Notes under the pieces: model-generated
What the model saw: only the letters and a program-made list of their open reading frames with translations
Told to the model about the DNA's origin: nothing
Database searches by the model: none
Shown: positions 7,413 through 17,221 of the stretch, one piece after another
How positions within the stretch are numbered: the first letter of the stretch is position 1
How the letters are laid out: every line of letters starts with the position of its first letter
Assembly (NCBI GenBank): GCA_945952465.1
Contig: CAMFIB010000001.1
Coordinates: 434,001 to 498,000 of the forward strand
DNA length: 64,000 bases
From: an uncultured Pseudomonadota bacterium
GTDB taxonomy: Bacteria; Pseudomonadota; Gammaproteobacteria; Burkholderiales; Burkholderiaceae_C
Direction of reading: 5' to 3'
Made by a program: the position numbers and the translations under genes

Positions 7413-10400
7413 TCAACCCTCGATTTTAGAAGGCCGCGGTGACGCTTCCCCGCCCCGCCACAGCCGGGCGCACCAGCGGCCGAAGTCGTCCAGGTAGCAG
7501 TACACGACCGGCACCACCACCAGCGTCAGCAGCGACGAGGTGATGACGCCGCCGATCACGGCCTGGCCCATCGGCGCGCGCTGCTCCGAACCCTCGGTCA
7601 GCGCAAAGGCCAGAGGCACCATGCCGAACACCATCGCCAGCGTGGTCATCAGAATCGGGCGCAGCCGCACCCGGGCCGCCAGCAGCAGCGCCGCCTCGCG
7701 CGGCAGGGGCTGGCCGTCGGGCGTGCCCTCGCCCTCGCGCGCCCGGATGGCGAAATCGACCAGCAGGATGGCGTTCTTCGTCACCAGCCCCATCAGCATC
7801 ACGACGCCGATGATGGAGAACATCGACAGCGTGGAGTTGAACATCAGCAGCGCCAGCACCACGCCAATCAGCGTCAGCGGCAGCGCGGTCATCAGCGCCA
7901 TGGGCTGCAGGAAGCTCTTGAACTGGCTGGCCAGGATCATGTAGATGAAGACGATGGCCAGCGCCAGCGCCGACACCGCGTAGCCGAACGACTCGCGCTG
8001 GTTCTTGGCCGAGCCGATGAACTGGTAGCTGTAGCCCGGCGGCAGCGCCATGCTGTCGAGCGCCGCAGCCACGTCGGCCGACACCTCGCCGGCCGAGCGG
8101 TTGGAGGTGTTGGCGTTGATGGCCACCTCGCGGCTCAGCTCGCGGCGGTTCACCTGGTTGGGGCCGGTGGTGGCGCTGATGCGGGCGGCCTGGTTGAGCC
8201 GCACGATGCGGGTCTGGCCGTCGCTGCCTGTCACCGCGAAGGGCAGGCGCTCCAGGTCCTGCGGCTGGTCGCGCGCCTCGGGCGCGAGCCGCACGTTGAC
8301 GTCGTAGGTCTGGTCGTCAGAAGCACGCCAGTTGCCCACCGTCTGGCCGGCCAGCAGCGTGCGCAGCGCGCTGCCGATCTGCGCCACGCTCAGGCCCAGG
8401 TCGGAGGCGGCGTCGCGCCGCACCTCGACGTTGAGCACCGGCTTGTCGGCCTTGATGCTGGAGTCGAGGTCGACCAGGCCCGGTATGGCACGGAGCTTGT
8501 CCATGGCCCGCTTGCTCAGGCGCTCCAGCTCGGCGAGGTCGGGCCCGCGCAGCGAGACTTCCACCGCCTTGGCGCCGCCCACCGAGTCGAGCAGGCCGAC
8601 GTGGGTGACGGTGATGCCGGGCACACGCGCCAGCCGCTCGCGCAGCACGACCGACATCTGGTCCACGCTGCGGCTGCGCTGGTCGCGCGGCACCAGCCGC
8701 ACGTAGACGCTCGCGTAGTTCTTGCCCAGCGCGTTGCCGGTGTTGACGGTGGCCAGCGTGTAGGACACCTCGGGGAACTCGCGCAGCACCGCATCGACCT
8801 GGCGGGCGCGCGATTCGGTGACTTCGAGCGAGGAGCCGACCGGCGTGTAGAACGTGACCGAGGTTTCCGAGAAGTCGGCCTTGGGCACGAACTCGGTGCC
8901 CAGCAGCGGCACCATGAAGAGGCTGGTGACGAAGATGGCGATCGCCATGGCCGTGGTGGCGAGCTTGTGGCGCAGCGACCAGCCGAGCAGCTTCTGGTAG
9001 CCCTCGGCCAGCGATTCCGTGGCGCGGTCGAACCAGCCGGTGACGCGGCCGATGGTGTTGTCGTACCAGCCCTGCGGCGGGCCGTCGCGCCGGCCATGCG
9101 TGTCTATGCTGGGGTCGTGCCACACGCTGGACAGCATGGGGTCGAGCGTGAAGCTGACGAACATCGAGATCAGCACCGCCGCGACGATGGTGATGCCGAA
9201 CTCGTGGAAGAACTTGCCGATGATGCCGCCCATGAAGCCGATCGGCAGGAACACCGCGACGATGGAGAAGGTGGTGGCCAGCACCGCGAGGCCGATTTCC
9301 TGCGTGCCGTCGAGCGAAGCCTGGTAGGGCGTCTTGCCCATCTGCACGTGCCGCACGATGTTCTCGCGCACCACGATCGCGTCGTCGATCAGCAGGCCCA
9401 CGCACAGGCTGAGCGCCATCAGCGTCACCATGTTCACCGTGAACCCGAAGGCATACATGAACAGGAAGGTGCCGATGATCGCGATCGGCAGCGTCAGGCC
9501 GGTGATGACGGTGGAGCGCCAGGAGTTCAGGAACAGGAAGACGATCAACACCGTGAGCATGGCGCCTTCCACCAGCGTGCGGCGCACGTTGTCGACTGCC
9601 ACGCGGATCGGCCGGGAGCCGTCGCTCACCGGCTCCAGTTTCAGGCCGGGCGGCACTTCGGCGGTGATGTCGGTCACCGCCTGCTTCAGCCCGTCGGTTA
9701 CGGCGATGGTGTTCTCGTCCTGAGATTTCTGCACCTGCAGCACCAGCGTGCGCTGGCCGTTGTAAAGCGCGGCCGTGTCGAGTTCCTGCGGGCCGTCGGC
9801 GACGCGCGCGACCTGGTCGAGCCGGATGGCCTGCGTGCCGCGCCGCGCGACGACGATGCGGCGGAAATCTTCCGGCCGCAGCATGCGCGCCTGCACCTGC
9901 ACCACGCGCTCCTGTTCCAGCGAGCGCACCGCGCCAACGGGCATGTCCTGGTTCTCGGCCCGCACCGCATTGGCCACCTGGTCGGCCGTCACGCCCAGCG
10001 ACTCCATCGCCTGCGGGTCGAGGTAGACGTTGATCTCGCGCTTGGTGCCCCCCACCAGCGTGACCGAGCCCACGCCGCGCACATTTTCCAGCCGCTTCTT
10101 CAGCACCTGGTCGGCCCAGTTCGTCATTTCCACGCCGGTGGCGGCCTTGCCGCCCTTGCTGGCGTCGGGCAGCACCGCCACCGACCAGATCGCCCGGCTC
10201 GACGGGTCGAAGCGGATGACGCGCGGCTCCTTCACCTCGTCGCGCAGCGACGCCCGCACGGCGGCGATCTTCTCGCGCACGTCTTCGGCGGCCTTGCGGC
10301 CGTCCACATAGAGCTGGAATTCGAGGATGACGACCGACTGGCTGTCGTAGCTGCGCGAGCTGAGCGTGTTGATGCCGGCGATGGAGTTCACCGCCTCCTC

Positions 10401-10601
10401 GATCTTGCGCGACACCTCGGTCTCGACGATCTCGGGCGAGGCGCCGGGGTATTCGGTGGTGACCACCACCACCGGCAGGTCGATGTTGGGGAACTGGTCG
10501 ATCTGCAGGCGCTGGTAGGAGAACAGCCCCAGCACCACCAGCGCGGCCATCACCATCGTGGCGAAGACCGGATTCTTCAGGCTGACCTGGGTGAACCACA
10601 T
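7413..10601 (-). CDS. RND family multidrug efflux permease
   Basis: A 1062-residue inner-membrane proton-driven pump with the usual RND length. The start at 10601 gives the standard N-terminus [18 protein letters not shown]. The first porter region carries [23 protein letters not shown]4 carries the proton-relay Asp pair in [14 protein letters not shown] second large periplasmic loop and a second set of six TM segments follow, with [16 protein letters not shown] before them and [13 protein letters not shown] in TM10. It lies 13 bases after the adaptor gene. Substrates cannot be read from the sequence. Confidence 0.93.
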   Translation of the reverse strand: MWFTQVSLKNPVFATMVMAALVVLGLFSYQRLQIDQFPNIDLPVVVVTTEYPGASPEIVETEVSRKIEEAVNSIAGINTLSSRSYDSQSVVILEFQLYVDGRKAAEDVREKIAAVRASLRDEVKEPRVIRFDPSSRAIWSVAVLPDASKGGKAATGVEMTNWADQVLKKRLENVRGVGSVTLVGGTKREINVYLDPQAMESLGVTADQVANAVRAENQDMPVGAVRSLEQERVVQVQARMLRPEDFRRIVVARRGTQAIRLDQVARVADGPQELDTAALYNGQRTLVLQVQKSQDENTIAVTDGLKQAVTDITAEVPPGLKLEPVSDGSRPIRVAVDNVRRTLVEGAMLTVLIVFLFLNSWRSTVITGLTLPIAIIGTFLFMYAFGFTVNMVTLMALSLCVGLLIDDAIVVRENIVRHVQMGKTPYQASLDGTQEIGLAVLATTFSIVAVFLPIGFMGGIIGKFFHEFGITIVAAVLISMFVSFTLDPMLSSVWHDPSIDTHGRRDGPPQGWYDNTIGRVTGWFDRATESLAEGYQKLLGWSLRHKLATTAMAIAIFVTSLFMVPLLGTEFVPKADFSETSVTFYTPVGSSLEVTESRARQVDAVLREFPEVSYTLATVNTGNALGKNYASVYVRLVPRDQRSRSVDQMSVVLRERLARVPGITVTHVGLLDSVGGAKAVEVSLRGPDLAELERLSKRAMDKLRAIPGLVDLDSSIKADKPVLNVEVRRDAASDLGLSVAQIGSALRTLLAGQTVGNWRASDDQTYDVNVRLAPEARDQPQDLERLPFAVTGSDGQTRIVRLNQAARISATTGPNQVNRRELSREVAINANTSNRSAGEVSADVAAALDSMALPPGYSYQFIGSAKNQRESFGYAVSALALAIVFIYMILASQFKSFLQPMALMTALPLTLIGVVLALLMFNSTLSMFSIIGVVMLMGLVTKNAILLVDFAIRAREGEGTPDGQPLPREAALLLAARVRLRPILMTTLAMVFGMVPLAFALTEGSEQRAPMGQAVIGGVITSSLLTLVVVPVVYCYLDDFGRWCARLWRGGEASPRPSKIEG

Positions 10602-10614
10602 GGCGTGCGGTCCC

Positions 10615-11793
10615 TCAGCGCGAGGCGGCGCTGGCGGCCGCCGAGGGCGCGGCGCCCACGCGGGCCGGCGTGCCGTCGCGCAGCAGGCCCACGCCGCCGC
10701 GGATGAGCTGCGCACCGTCGGGCACGCCGGTCACCGCGACCAGCGGCTCGCCGTTGGCGTCCATCGCACGGGCGCCGGTGGTCACGGTGCGCCAGGCCAC
10801 CCGGCCGTTTTCCACCAACTGCACATAGGGCTGCGGCCGGTCGGTACGCACCGCAGACAGTGGCACCGCCAGCGCGCGCCGCGTACCGGTGGCCAGGGTG
10901 CCTTGCAGGAAGCTGCCCTGGCGCAAACCGCGCGGGTTGTCGAGCGACAGGTACAGCATCACGCCGCGGCTGCCCGCCTGCACGGCCGGGTTGATGCGCG
11001 TGACGGTGGCGACCAGCTGGCGCGGCGCGCCGCCGTCGGCCGGGTCGCCGCCATCGAGCTGCAGCGTCGCCTTCTGCCCCACGGCGGCGTCGAACGCATC
11101 GCCGGCCGCCAGCGTGGCTTCAAGTTCCAGCCGGCCGAGATCGACGATCTCGACGATGCGCGCGTCAACACCCACGCGCTCGCCCGGTTGCGCGACGCGC
11201 TGTGACACCTGGCCGGTGATCGGCGCGCGCAGCACCGTGTCGTCCACCGACTTGCGGCCCACGTCGGCGGCCGACACCGCCGCCGCGTAGCTGGCCCTGG
11301 CCGCCGCGAGGTTGGCGGCCGAGGTGTCCAGCGCGGTCTTGGAAATGAAACCCTGGTCGACCAGCGAGCGGTTGTTGTCGTACTGGCGCTGGGCGATGTC
11401 GATCTGCGCCTTGGCCGCGTCGGCCTGCTGCTGCGCCTGCCGCAGCCGGGCGTTGTATTCGGTGGCCTCGATGCGCGCCAGCACCTGGCCGGCTTTCACC
11501 GTGTCGCCCTCGCGCACGGTCAGGCCAATGACTTCGCCGGCCACGCGCGCCTTCACCACCGCGCTGGTCACCGCGCGCACGGTGCCGGTGATGGGCACGC
11601 CCAGTTGCAGATCGCGCGGCGCCACCACGAACACGTCGGCCGGCAGCAGTTCGACAGGCTGTTCGGCCTTGGCGGCCGTGGCCGCCGCCAGGGCCGCCTG
11701 CTGCGCCTTCTTCGCGCCAACGGCGCGGATGATGCCGAACGCCAGCAACGCCAGCACCAGTGCGGCGAGGGTCCATTTGATCCAGGATTTCAT
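10615..11793 (-). CDS. RND efflux periplasmic adaptor (membrane fusion protein)
   Basis: A 392-residue adaptor. The start at 11793 overlaps the TetR stop by 4 bases (ATGA) and gives one N-terminal membrane anchor (WTLAALVLALLAFGIIRAVG). The order is lipoyl half-motif (VKARVAGEVIGLTVREGDTVKAGQVLARIE), alpha-helical hairpin (about 115-185), second lipoyl half (LRAPITGQVSQRVAQPGERV) and beta-barrel and membrane-proximal domains. It should bridge the RND permease and TolC. The C-terminal 15 residues are Ala-rich and probably disordered. Confidence 0.92.
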   Translation of the reverse strand: MKSWIKWTLAALVLALLAFGIIRAVGAKKAQQAALAAATAAKAEQPVELLPADVFVVAPRDLQLGVPITGTVRAVTSAVVKARVAGEVIGLTVREGDTVKAGQVLARIEATEYNARLRQAQQQADAAKAQIDIAQRQYDNNRSLVDQGFISKTALDTSAANLAAARASYAAAVSAADVGRKSVDDTVLRAPITGQVSQRVAQPGERVGVDARIVEIVDLGRLELEATLAAGDAFDAAVGQKATLQLDGGDPADGGAPRQLVATVTRINPAVQAGSRGVMLYLSLDNPRGLRQGSFLQGTLATGTRRALAVPLSAVRTDRPQPYVQLVENGRVAWRTVTTGARAMDANGEPLVAVTGVPDGAQLIRGGVGLLRDGTPARVGAAPSAAASAASR

Positions 11794-12467
11794 TTTTTCG
11801 GTGGCGGGCCAGGCGGCCGTGCCGCTGGCGAAGGGGAGGGGGCCAGCACGCCGTGCAGCATCACGTCGATCTGGCTGTCGATGTAGGTGTGGGGGTCGAT
11901 CGTCACGTCGGGTGCGCAGGGGCCGATCGAATGCTTCCACATGATGAGGAAGTTCATCGGCGCGATCACGCTGAACACCGCGTAGTCGAGGTTCAGCGGC
12001 CGGAATTCACCGGTGGCCACGCCGCGCGCCAGGATGCTGCGGATCAGTTCCCGGCCCGGCCGCATCACTTCCTGCTGGTAGAACTGCGCGATCTCGGGGA
12101 AGTTGCCGGCCTCCGACATCATCAGCTTGGTGATGCCCGACGCCTTGGTCGCTCCCACGCGGTCCCACCAGGCCGTCATGGCGTGGCGCAGCATCTCGGC
12201 ACTGGTGCCGGAGAAGCTCTCGAATTCGCTGTTCCATTCCACCAGCCGGTTGCCGATGGTGTCGCGCACGACCGCCTTGAACAACTCTTCCTTGCTCGGG
12301 AAATACAGGAACAGCGTGCCCTTGGAGACCCCGGCATGGGCCGCCACCTCCTCCACGCGGGTGGCGGCAAAACCCTTTTCCACGAAAAGATCGAGCGCGG
12401 CCTCCAGCAACTCGCCGGGGCGGGCTTCCTTGCGGCGTTCGCGTTTGGGACGGGCAGCGGGTTCCAA
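11790..12467 (-). CDS. TetR/AcrR family regulator of the efflux operon
   Basis: A 225-residue repressor. The helix-turn-helix is at about residues 25-65 (FAATRVEEVAAHAGVSKGTLFLYFPSKEELF); the C-terminal ligand domain contains EVMRPGRELIRSILARGVATGEF. The first codon in this frame is TTG at 12467; there is no ATG that keeps the whole DNA-binding domain, so a TTG start is the best choice. It overlaps the adaptor gene by 4 bases, so the regulator is the first gene of the operon it most likely controls. A palindrome lies 19 bases upstream. The Pro-rich tail after residue 210 is unusual. Confidence 0.9.
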   Translation of the reverse strand: MEPAARPKRERRKEARPGELLEAALDLFVEKGFAATRVEEVAAHAGVSKGTLFLYFPSKEELFKAVVRDTIGNRLVEWNSEFESFSGTSAEMLRHAMTAWWDRVGATKASGITKLMMSEAGNFPEIAQFYQQEVMRPGRELIRSILARGVATGEFRPLNLDYAVFSVIAPMNFLIMWKHSIGPCAPDVTIDPHTYIDSQIDVMLHGVLAPSPSPAARPPGPPPKK

Positions 12468-12485
12468 GGGAGGGCTTCGTTAATG

Positions 12486-12499
12486 ACTGACTGGTTAGT
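12486..12499. promoter_or_regulatory. Candidate TetR operator upstream of the efflux operon
   Basis: ACTGACTGGTTAGT is an imperfect palindrome (10 of 14 positions symmetric) in an AT-richer patch, 19 bases before the TTG start of the TetR gene. It resembles the ACTGACTGGTCAGT-like sites of AcrR-type repressors, so auto-repression of the whole TetR-RND operon is likely. Confidence 0.6.
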
Positions 12500-12696
12500 A
12501 ATGTAGCGATCACCCGGCCAACCGTCAAGCAGGCTTGGAAGCCAACTCGCGCACGCTGCGGTGGAAACCGGGCGATTTCGAGCGGGTCGCCGCTGGGCGA
12601 CTTGTCCCTGCTGGGAGCCGCGGTTAGCGCTGCGAGGTGAACGGCTGCAGGTGGCAGGCCGAGAATGGGCCATTCGCACCCCCATCAGGAGATGAC

Positions 12697-13176
12697 ATGC
12701 CCAACAAAAACACGATCTGCCTCTGGTACAACGGCACGGCCGAAGAGGCCGCGCATTTCTATGCCAAGACCTTTCCCGACAGTGCCGTCACGGCTGTTCA
12801 CCGCGCCCCCGGCGACTTTCCCGATGGCCGGCAAGGCGACGTGCTGACGGTCGAATTCACGGTGCTGGGAATCCCCTGCCTGGGGCTCAATGGCGGCCCG
12901 GCGTTCCCACAGACGGAAGCGTTCTCGTTCCAGGTGGCGACGGACGACCAGGCCGAGACCGACCGGCTGTGGCACGCCATCGTCGACAACGGCGGCCAGG
13001 AGAGCGCCTGCGGCTGGTGCAAGGACAAATGGGGCCTGTCGTGGCAGATCACGCCGCGTGCGCTCACGGACGCCTTCACCGACCCCGACCGCTCCGCCGC
13101 CAAGCGCGCCTTCGACGCGATGATGCAGATGCGCAAGATCGACATCGCGGCGATCGAGGCGGCGCGCCGCGGCTGA
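12697..13176 (+). CDS. VOC family protein, PhnB-like
   Basis: A 159-residue vicinal-oxygen-chelate protein of the PhnB / 3-demethylubiquinone methyltransferase-like domain family. It opens with the typical NTICLWYNGTAEEAAHFYAKTFPDS and ends with the family's DKWGLSWQI and a tail ending in AIEAARRG. The ATG at 12697 is preceded by CAGGAG. These proteins are common, mostly untested and not methyltransferases despite the domain name. It converges with the TetR gene 4 bases downstream. Confidence 0.88.
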   Translation: MPNKNTICLWYNGTAEEAAHFYAKTFPDSAVTAVHRAPGDFPDGRQGDVLTVEFTVLGIPCLGLNGGPAFPQTEAFSFQVATDDQAETDRLWHAIVDNGGQESACGWCKDKWGLSWQITPRALTDAFTDPDRSAAKRAFDAMMQMRKIDIAAIEAARRG

Positions 13177-13180
13177 TCCG

Positions 13181-13831
13181 CTATTCGTCGCCCAGGGGGG
13201 GCAAGGGCGGGAGGTCTGCGGCGCCGATCTGCTGAGCCGCGGTGCTCGGGATGCCGAGTGCCCGCAGCACCAGTTCGGCGGTGTCGGAGCCGGCCTCGCG
13301 CCAGGTGCGGTGGCCTTCCTGCACCATGCGCATCGAGGTCAGCACGGTGCCGCCGATCATCGCCAGCGTGGCGGCAAGTTGCTCGGGGCGGAAGGTGAAC
13401 CGGCCGCTTTCCATGCCCAGCATCACATCGTTCAGCGGCAGGCCGATCAGCAGCGCCTCGAAGGACGGCGTCGACAGCGCATAGCGCATCATGAAGCGGC
13501 CCCAGTGCGGTTCTTCGTGCGAGCGGCGGATGAACATCCGGATCGACAGGGCCAGCCGCTCCTCGGGTGCAGCCACGGCTCGCAGGGCCAGCGCGAGCCG
13601 CTCGCTCATCTCACTGATGACGTGGCTGGATACGGCCGCAAACAGCGTGTCCAGCTCGCCGATGTTGTTGTAGATGGTGCTGCGCGAGACACCGGCAATC
13701 GCCGCCAGTTCGCTGACGTTGGCCTGCGGGTCGCCATGGGCCGAGAACAGCTCCATGGCGGCCCGGTAGATGCGGGCCTTGCGGGGAGGGAGCATGGGCA
13801 CGTCCGCGGTGGGGTGTCCGGTCTGGAGCAT
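13181..13831 (-). CDS. TetR family regulator next to the TRAP genes
   Basis: A 216-residue TetR-type regulator. The DNA-binding domain includes AAMELFSAHGDPQANVSELA and SRSTIYNNIGELDTLFA (about residues 23-65). A start at the internal Met in MLPPRKARIY (13795) is equally possible. It lies 69 bases downstream of the TRAP permease on the same strand, so it may be the last gene of that operon and regulate it. Candidate operators lie at the far end of the operon, at 18373-18402 and 18464-18479. Confidence 0.85.
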   Translation of the reverse strand: MLQTGHPTADVPMLPPRKARIYRAAMELFSAHGDPQANVSELAAIAGVSRSTIYNNIGELDTLFAAVSSHVISEMSERLALALRAVAAPEERLALSIRMFIRRSHEEPHWGRFMMRYALSTPSFEALLIGLPLNDVMLGMESGRFTFRPEQLAATLAMIGGTVLTSMRMVQEGHRTWREAGSDTAELVLRALGIPSTAAQQIGAADLPPLPPLGDE

Positions 13832-13900
13832 GTCGGGGGAACAGGTGGGTCGGGGGCGGGCGCCCAGTATCGCAGCGGCCGGCGGGGCCGCCGCGACCGG

Positions 13901-16102
13901 TCAGCCCGGCGGTGCCACCAGCTCCTTCACCGGCGCCAGCCAGTCGAAATGCTGGACGGCCAGCGGCAGGAAGGCCACGATGGCCAGCCCCACCGTCATC
14001 ACCAGCGTGGGCAGGATCCAGCGTTCGTAGCGGCCATAGAAGCTTTTGCCCCTCACCTCCGCGTCGGCCTGGTCGATCTCTGCCTCGCCCACCACCTGCC
14101 GCGTCAGCAGCTGGTTGAGCGCCACCGGCGGCATCAGGTAACCCAGCTCGAATGCCACCAGCACCATCATCCAGAAGTGGACGGGGTCGATGCCGTTGTT
14201 GTAAGCAATCGGCGCCAGCGTGCTCGACACCAGGATCACCGCGCCGAACGGGTCCATCACCATGCCGAGCAGCACCTTGGTGACCACCAGGAACGCCATC
14301 GCGATCCACACGTTGGGGAAGCTCTGCGGCGCATGGCTCATCACCTCGGAACGCTCGACGAAGCCGCCGACCGCCAGCGACAGGCACATCAGGGTGATCA
14401 GCGCGCCGATGTGGCCGATGGTTTCGTTCGATGCGGTGCGGATCGCCGGCTCCAGCCGGGTGCCGGCCGTCGTGTGTTCAACCGGCGCGGCGGTGCCCAC
14501 CGGTGCCACCGGCATCGCAGGCGCGGGAGCGGCGGCAATCGAGGTGGCCGGGCGGCGGCGGGCCAGCCATTTGTCGACGATCAGCAGCAGCAGCATCAGC
14601 ACCGGCATGATGGTCGGCGCGGAGATCTCGTTCAGCGAGGTGTCGAGCGCCATCGCGTAGAACACCACCAGGGCAATGGCGGTGGCCACGTAGGGCACCA
14701 CATGGATGCTTTCCTTCAGCATGGCGCGCAGCGCCACCATCGGCACCTCGACCTGCTCGCGCTGCGTGCGCCGCAGCTGCGACGCCAGGAAGAACAGGGT
14801 GGAGGTCAGCAGGAAAACAAAGAAGCCCCAGTGGAACAGCTTGGCCGTGGTGACCTGCTTGTTCAGCATCGCGATCAGCACCACCAGCAGGCAGGGTCGC
14901 AGCACCACGCCGAGCGAGCCCGACATGGCCGTGGCCGCCAGCGCGAACTGGCGCGTGCCGCCGGCATGCAGCACCTCGCGGTAGATGATGCCGCCCGCCG
15001 CGATGACGAAGATGCCCGATGCGCCGGTGTAGGCGGTCGGCACAGCGGCGGCCAGCAGGATGATGTAGGTCAGCAGCTCGGGCGACAGGCGCCACGGCCG
15101 CAGCAGGTTGAGGAAGCGGTCGACGATGTCGGTCTGCTTCAGCACCATGCCGGCGAAGATGAACAGCGCCAGATTCAGGAAGATGGTCGGCAGCTCCATC
15201 AACTGGTTGATGTAGATCGCCAGACCGGACGGATGGCCGTGCGAGAAGAAGTAGGCGCCGCAGATCATCGCCATCGTGGCGAACAGCGGCACCGACAGCA
15301 GCGCCATGCCCAGGCTGCCGCCGGCCGGCGCCGCCACCGGCCGCCACAGCCGGTAGGCGCTGATGCCCAGCATGGCCGCGAACAGCAGGCACCACAGCAG
15401 GTGCAGCAGCGGGTGCTCCACCTCCAGCCCGGTGCCGGCGGTGATCTGGTAGTAGCGGATGCAGGAGAACAGCAGCATCGCCGACGCGGCCGCGATGGCA
15501 CCGTTCGACACCTTGTGGTCGAGCGCGGTGCGGGCCGGCCGGATGCCGATGTGGTGGTTGGCCAGGGTGGTGGTGATCGCGGCGATGGCGAACATCACCA
15601 GCAGGATCAGCGGCCGGTTGTGGGTGCCGATCTCGAACAGCGCGAAGAAGCCCGTCTCGACGGCCCTGAACACCTTCACACTGGTCGTGATGTGGCCGGC
15701 CACCTTGTCGTAGAAGCCGTGCTTCAGCCGGCATTCGTCGCGCGCGGCGGTCAGCGCGGCGCGCTGGTCATCGGCCGACTGTGGCTTGTCGCCGAACAGG
15801 GCGTCCACGTCGTCGCCGGCCGGCTTGCTCGCCGGGGCGGTGGCGCCGGCGGCCAGCTGGGCGTCGATGTCCGCGTCGCGGTTGCAGGAGGGGCGAACCG
15901 GGTCGGCCCGCAGCATGAAGTACTGCACCTGCTGGGACGGGTCGCCGAACATGGCTTCGCCCAGCTTGAGCATGCGGCCATGAAGCATTTCGCCGGTGCT
16001 GATCACCAGCGTCAGCACCAGCAGCAGGAACACCGGCAGGCTGCACAGCCATTCGAGCGGTGTGCGGTTCAGCAAACCGCGTCGGGTACCGGCGTGCTGC
16101 AT
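13901..16102 (-). CDS. TRAP transporter large permease, fused/extended form
   Basis: A 733-residue integral membrane protein, much longer than a normal DctM (about 430). An N-terminal TM near residues 18-36 is followed by a soluble loop (about 40-125) with two Cys residues, then several TM segments (about 130-270) that take the place of a DctQ subunit. A DctM-like half follows, with NLALFIFAGMVLKQTDIV, YTGASGIFVIAAGG, a gap segment near 470-540 and MPPVALNQLLTR near the end. It should move an organic acid or similar solute with sodium or protons. Its ATG is 1 base from the stop of the binding-protein gene. Confidence 0.85.
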   Translation of the reverse strand: MQHAGTRRGLLNRTPLEWLCSLPVFLLLVLTLVISTGEMLHGRMLKLGEAMFGDPSQQVQYFMLRADPVRPSCNRDADIDAQLAAGATAPASKPAGDDVDALFGDKPQSADDQRAALTAARDECRLKHGFYDKVAGHITTSVKVFRAVETGFFALFEIGTHNRPLILLVMFAIAAITTTLANHHIGIRPARTALDHKVSNGAIAAASAMLLFSCIRYYQITAGTGLEVEHPLLHLLWCLLFAAMLGISAYRLWRPVAAPAGGSLGMALLSVPLFATMAMICGAYFFSHGHPSGLAIYINQLMELPTIFLNLALFIFAGMVLKQTDIVDRFLNLLRPWRLSPELLTYIILLAAAVPTAYTGASGIFVIAAGGIIYREVLHAGGTRQFALAATAMSGSLGVVLRPCLLVVLIAMLNKQVTTAKLFHWGFFVFLLTSTLFFLASQLRRTQREQVEVPMVALRAMLKESIHVVPYVATAIALVVFYAMALDTSLNEISAPTIMPVLMLLLLIVDKWLARRRPATSIAAAPAPAMPVAPVGTAAPVEHTTAGTRLEPAIRTASNETIGHIGALITLMCLSLAVGGFVERSEVMSHAPQSFPNVWIAMAFLVVTKVLLGMVMDPFGAVILVSSTLAPIAYNNGIDPVHFWMMVLVAFELGYLMPPVALNQLLTRQVVGEAEIDQADAEVRGKSFYGRYERWILPTLVMTVGLAIVAFLPLAVQHFDWLAPVKELVAPPG

Positions 16103-16103
16103 G

Positions 16104-17156
16104 TTATTGCCACTCTTCTTCGGACTTGGTCGCGCACTCGGCGTCCGACGCGTTCACGCTGCAGCGCACCTTCTTCAGCACCTTCAGGCCGGTCTTGTTG
16201 TACAGGCCCTGCTTGGCGATGTCGATGCGCGACTCACGCAGCATCAGCGTGTACTTGTTGCCGTCCTGCGGCGTCAGGTCCATCCAGGTTTCGGCGGGAA
16301 TGGTGGCTTCGGCGGCGTCGATCAGCTTCTTCGCGCGGTCGAACTGGCCAGCCCAGTATTCGCGCGACTTCTGGCCAAAGCCCGCGGGAAACTTGCTCTG
16401 GTCGACCACGATCTGGTAGCTCAGGATCATCAGCGGGAAGCGCGCGACGGCGCCTTTCTTGCCCACGCCCTTGTACAGCTCCAGCGGCTTGTAGGCCATG
16501 GCCGGCGCAGCGACGAAGTCCACCGAGCCGTTGTTGAACTTGGTGGAGAAGTTGCTGATGTCGGCCGACACCGGCTGTGCGCCGATCTTCTGGATCATCA
16601 CGGCCTGCGCCTTGTCGTAGTCGAACGCGGCGATCTTCTTGCCGGCAAGCGCTTCCACCGAATTGATCGAGCGATCGTTGACGATCGGGTAGGCGGCGCC
16701 CACCGGCACGATGCCGGCCACTTCGTACTTGCCTTCCACCATCAGCTTGGCCGCTTCCGGGCGCGAGAAGGTCTGGATGGTGCGGCGAACGACCTCGTAG
16801 CTGGCGTTCATGTCGATCTTGCCGTTGCGCAGGATGGTCGACGAGCCCAGCGTGTCGAGCGAGGTCGAGACGGCGTTGAACTGCCGCGTGCGCAGGCCCA
16901 TGGCCACCACGCCGTCGCACTGGCCGGTACGGAAGTCTTCCGTGGCCACACGTTCGTCGGTGTAGGCCTTCAGGTCGAGCTGCACGCCGTTCTTCTGCAT
17001 CTCGAGCACATAGTCCTTGGCCATGTTGAACACGTCGCCGCTGTTGCCCAGCAGGTCGTAGACGCACAGTTTGTGGCTGGCGGCATGGGCGCCCGCGCCC
17101 AGGGACAGGCCGGCGGAAATCAGCGCGGCAACGCGCAGGGAACGAAAGGCAGTCAT
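16104..17156 (-). CDS. TRAP-type putative solute-binding protein (DUF6091-like)
   Basis: A 350-residue periplasmic protein with a signal peptide (ALISAGLSLGAGAHA, cleavage near 25). It has two-lobe features of a TRAP receptor: YDLLGNSGDVFNMAKDYV at the start, RTGQCDGVVAMGLRTRQF in the middle and APAMAYKPLELYKG in the second lobe. It differs from DctP and TAXI receptors and matches my memory of the DUF6091 putative solute-binding family. Two Cys near the C-terminus (RCSVNASDAECA) may form a disulfide. The start at 17156 is the only Met that gives an export signal. It lies between the lipoprotein and permease genes. Confidence 0.8.
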   Translation of the reverse strand: MTAFRSLRVAALISAGLSLGAGAHAASHKLCVYDLLGNSGDVFNMAKDYVLEMQKNGVQLDLKAYTDERVATEDFRTGQCDGVVAMGLRTRQFNAVSTSLDTLGSSTILRNGKIDMNASYEVVRRTIQTFSRPEAAKLMVEGKYEVAGIVPVGAAYPIVNDRSINSVEALAGKKIAAFDYDKAQAVMIQKIGAQPVSADISNFSTKFNNGSVDFVAAPAMAYKPLELYKGVGKKGAVARFPLMILSYQIVVDQSKFPAGFGQKSREYWAGQFDRAKKLIDAAEATIPAETWMDLTPQDGNKYTLMLRESRIDIAKQGLYNKTGLKVLKKVRCSVNASDAECATKSEEEWQ

Positions 17157-17221
17157 GGTGGAGTCCTTCGAAGAGTGGGTCGCCGTGGCGACGGGATGAG
17201 GCGGTGGATGGAAAACGGGGG

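Noticed and set aside
8601-10706. A 701-residue open frame antisense to the RND pump
   Set aside because: Shadow of a well-supported RND permease; His/Asp/Arg-rich with no domain.
13310-16537. A 1075-residue open frame on the plus strand
   Set aside because: It is antisense to the TRAP permease and receptor genes, is made of His/Arg/Gln-rich low-complexity sequence and has no family motif; high GC keeps such frames open.
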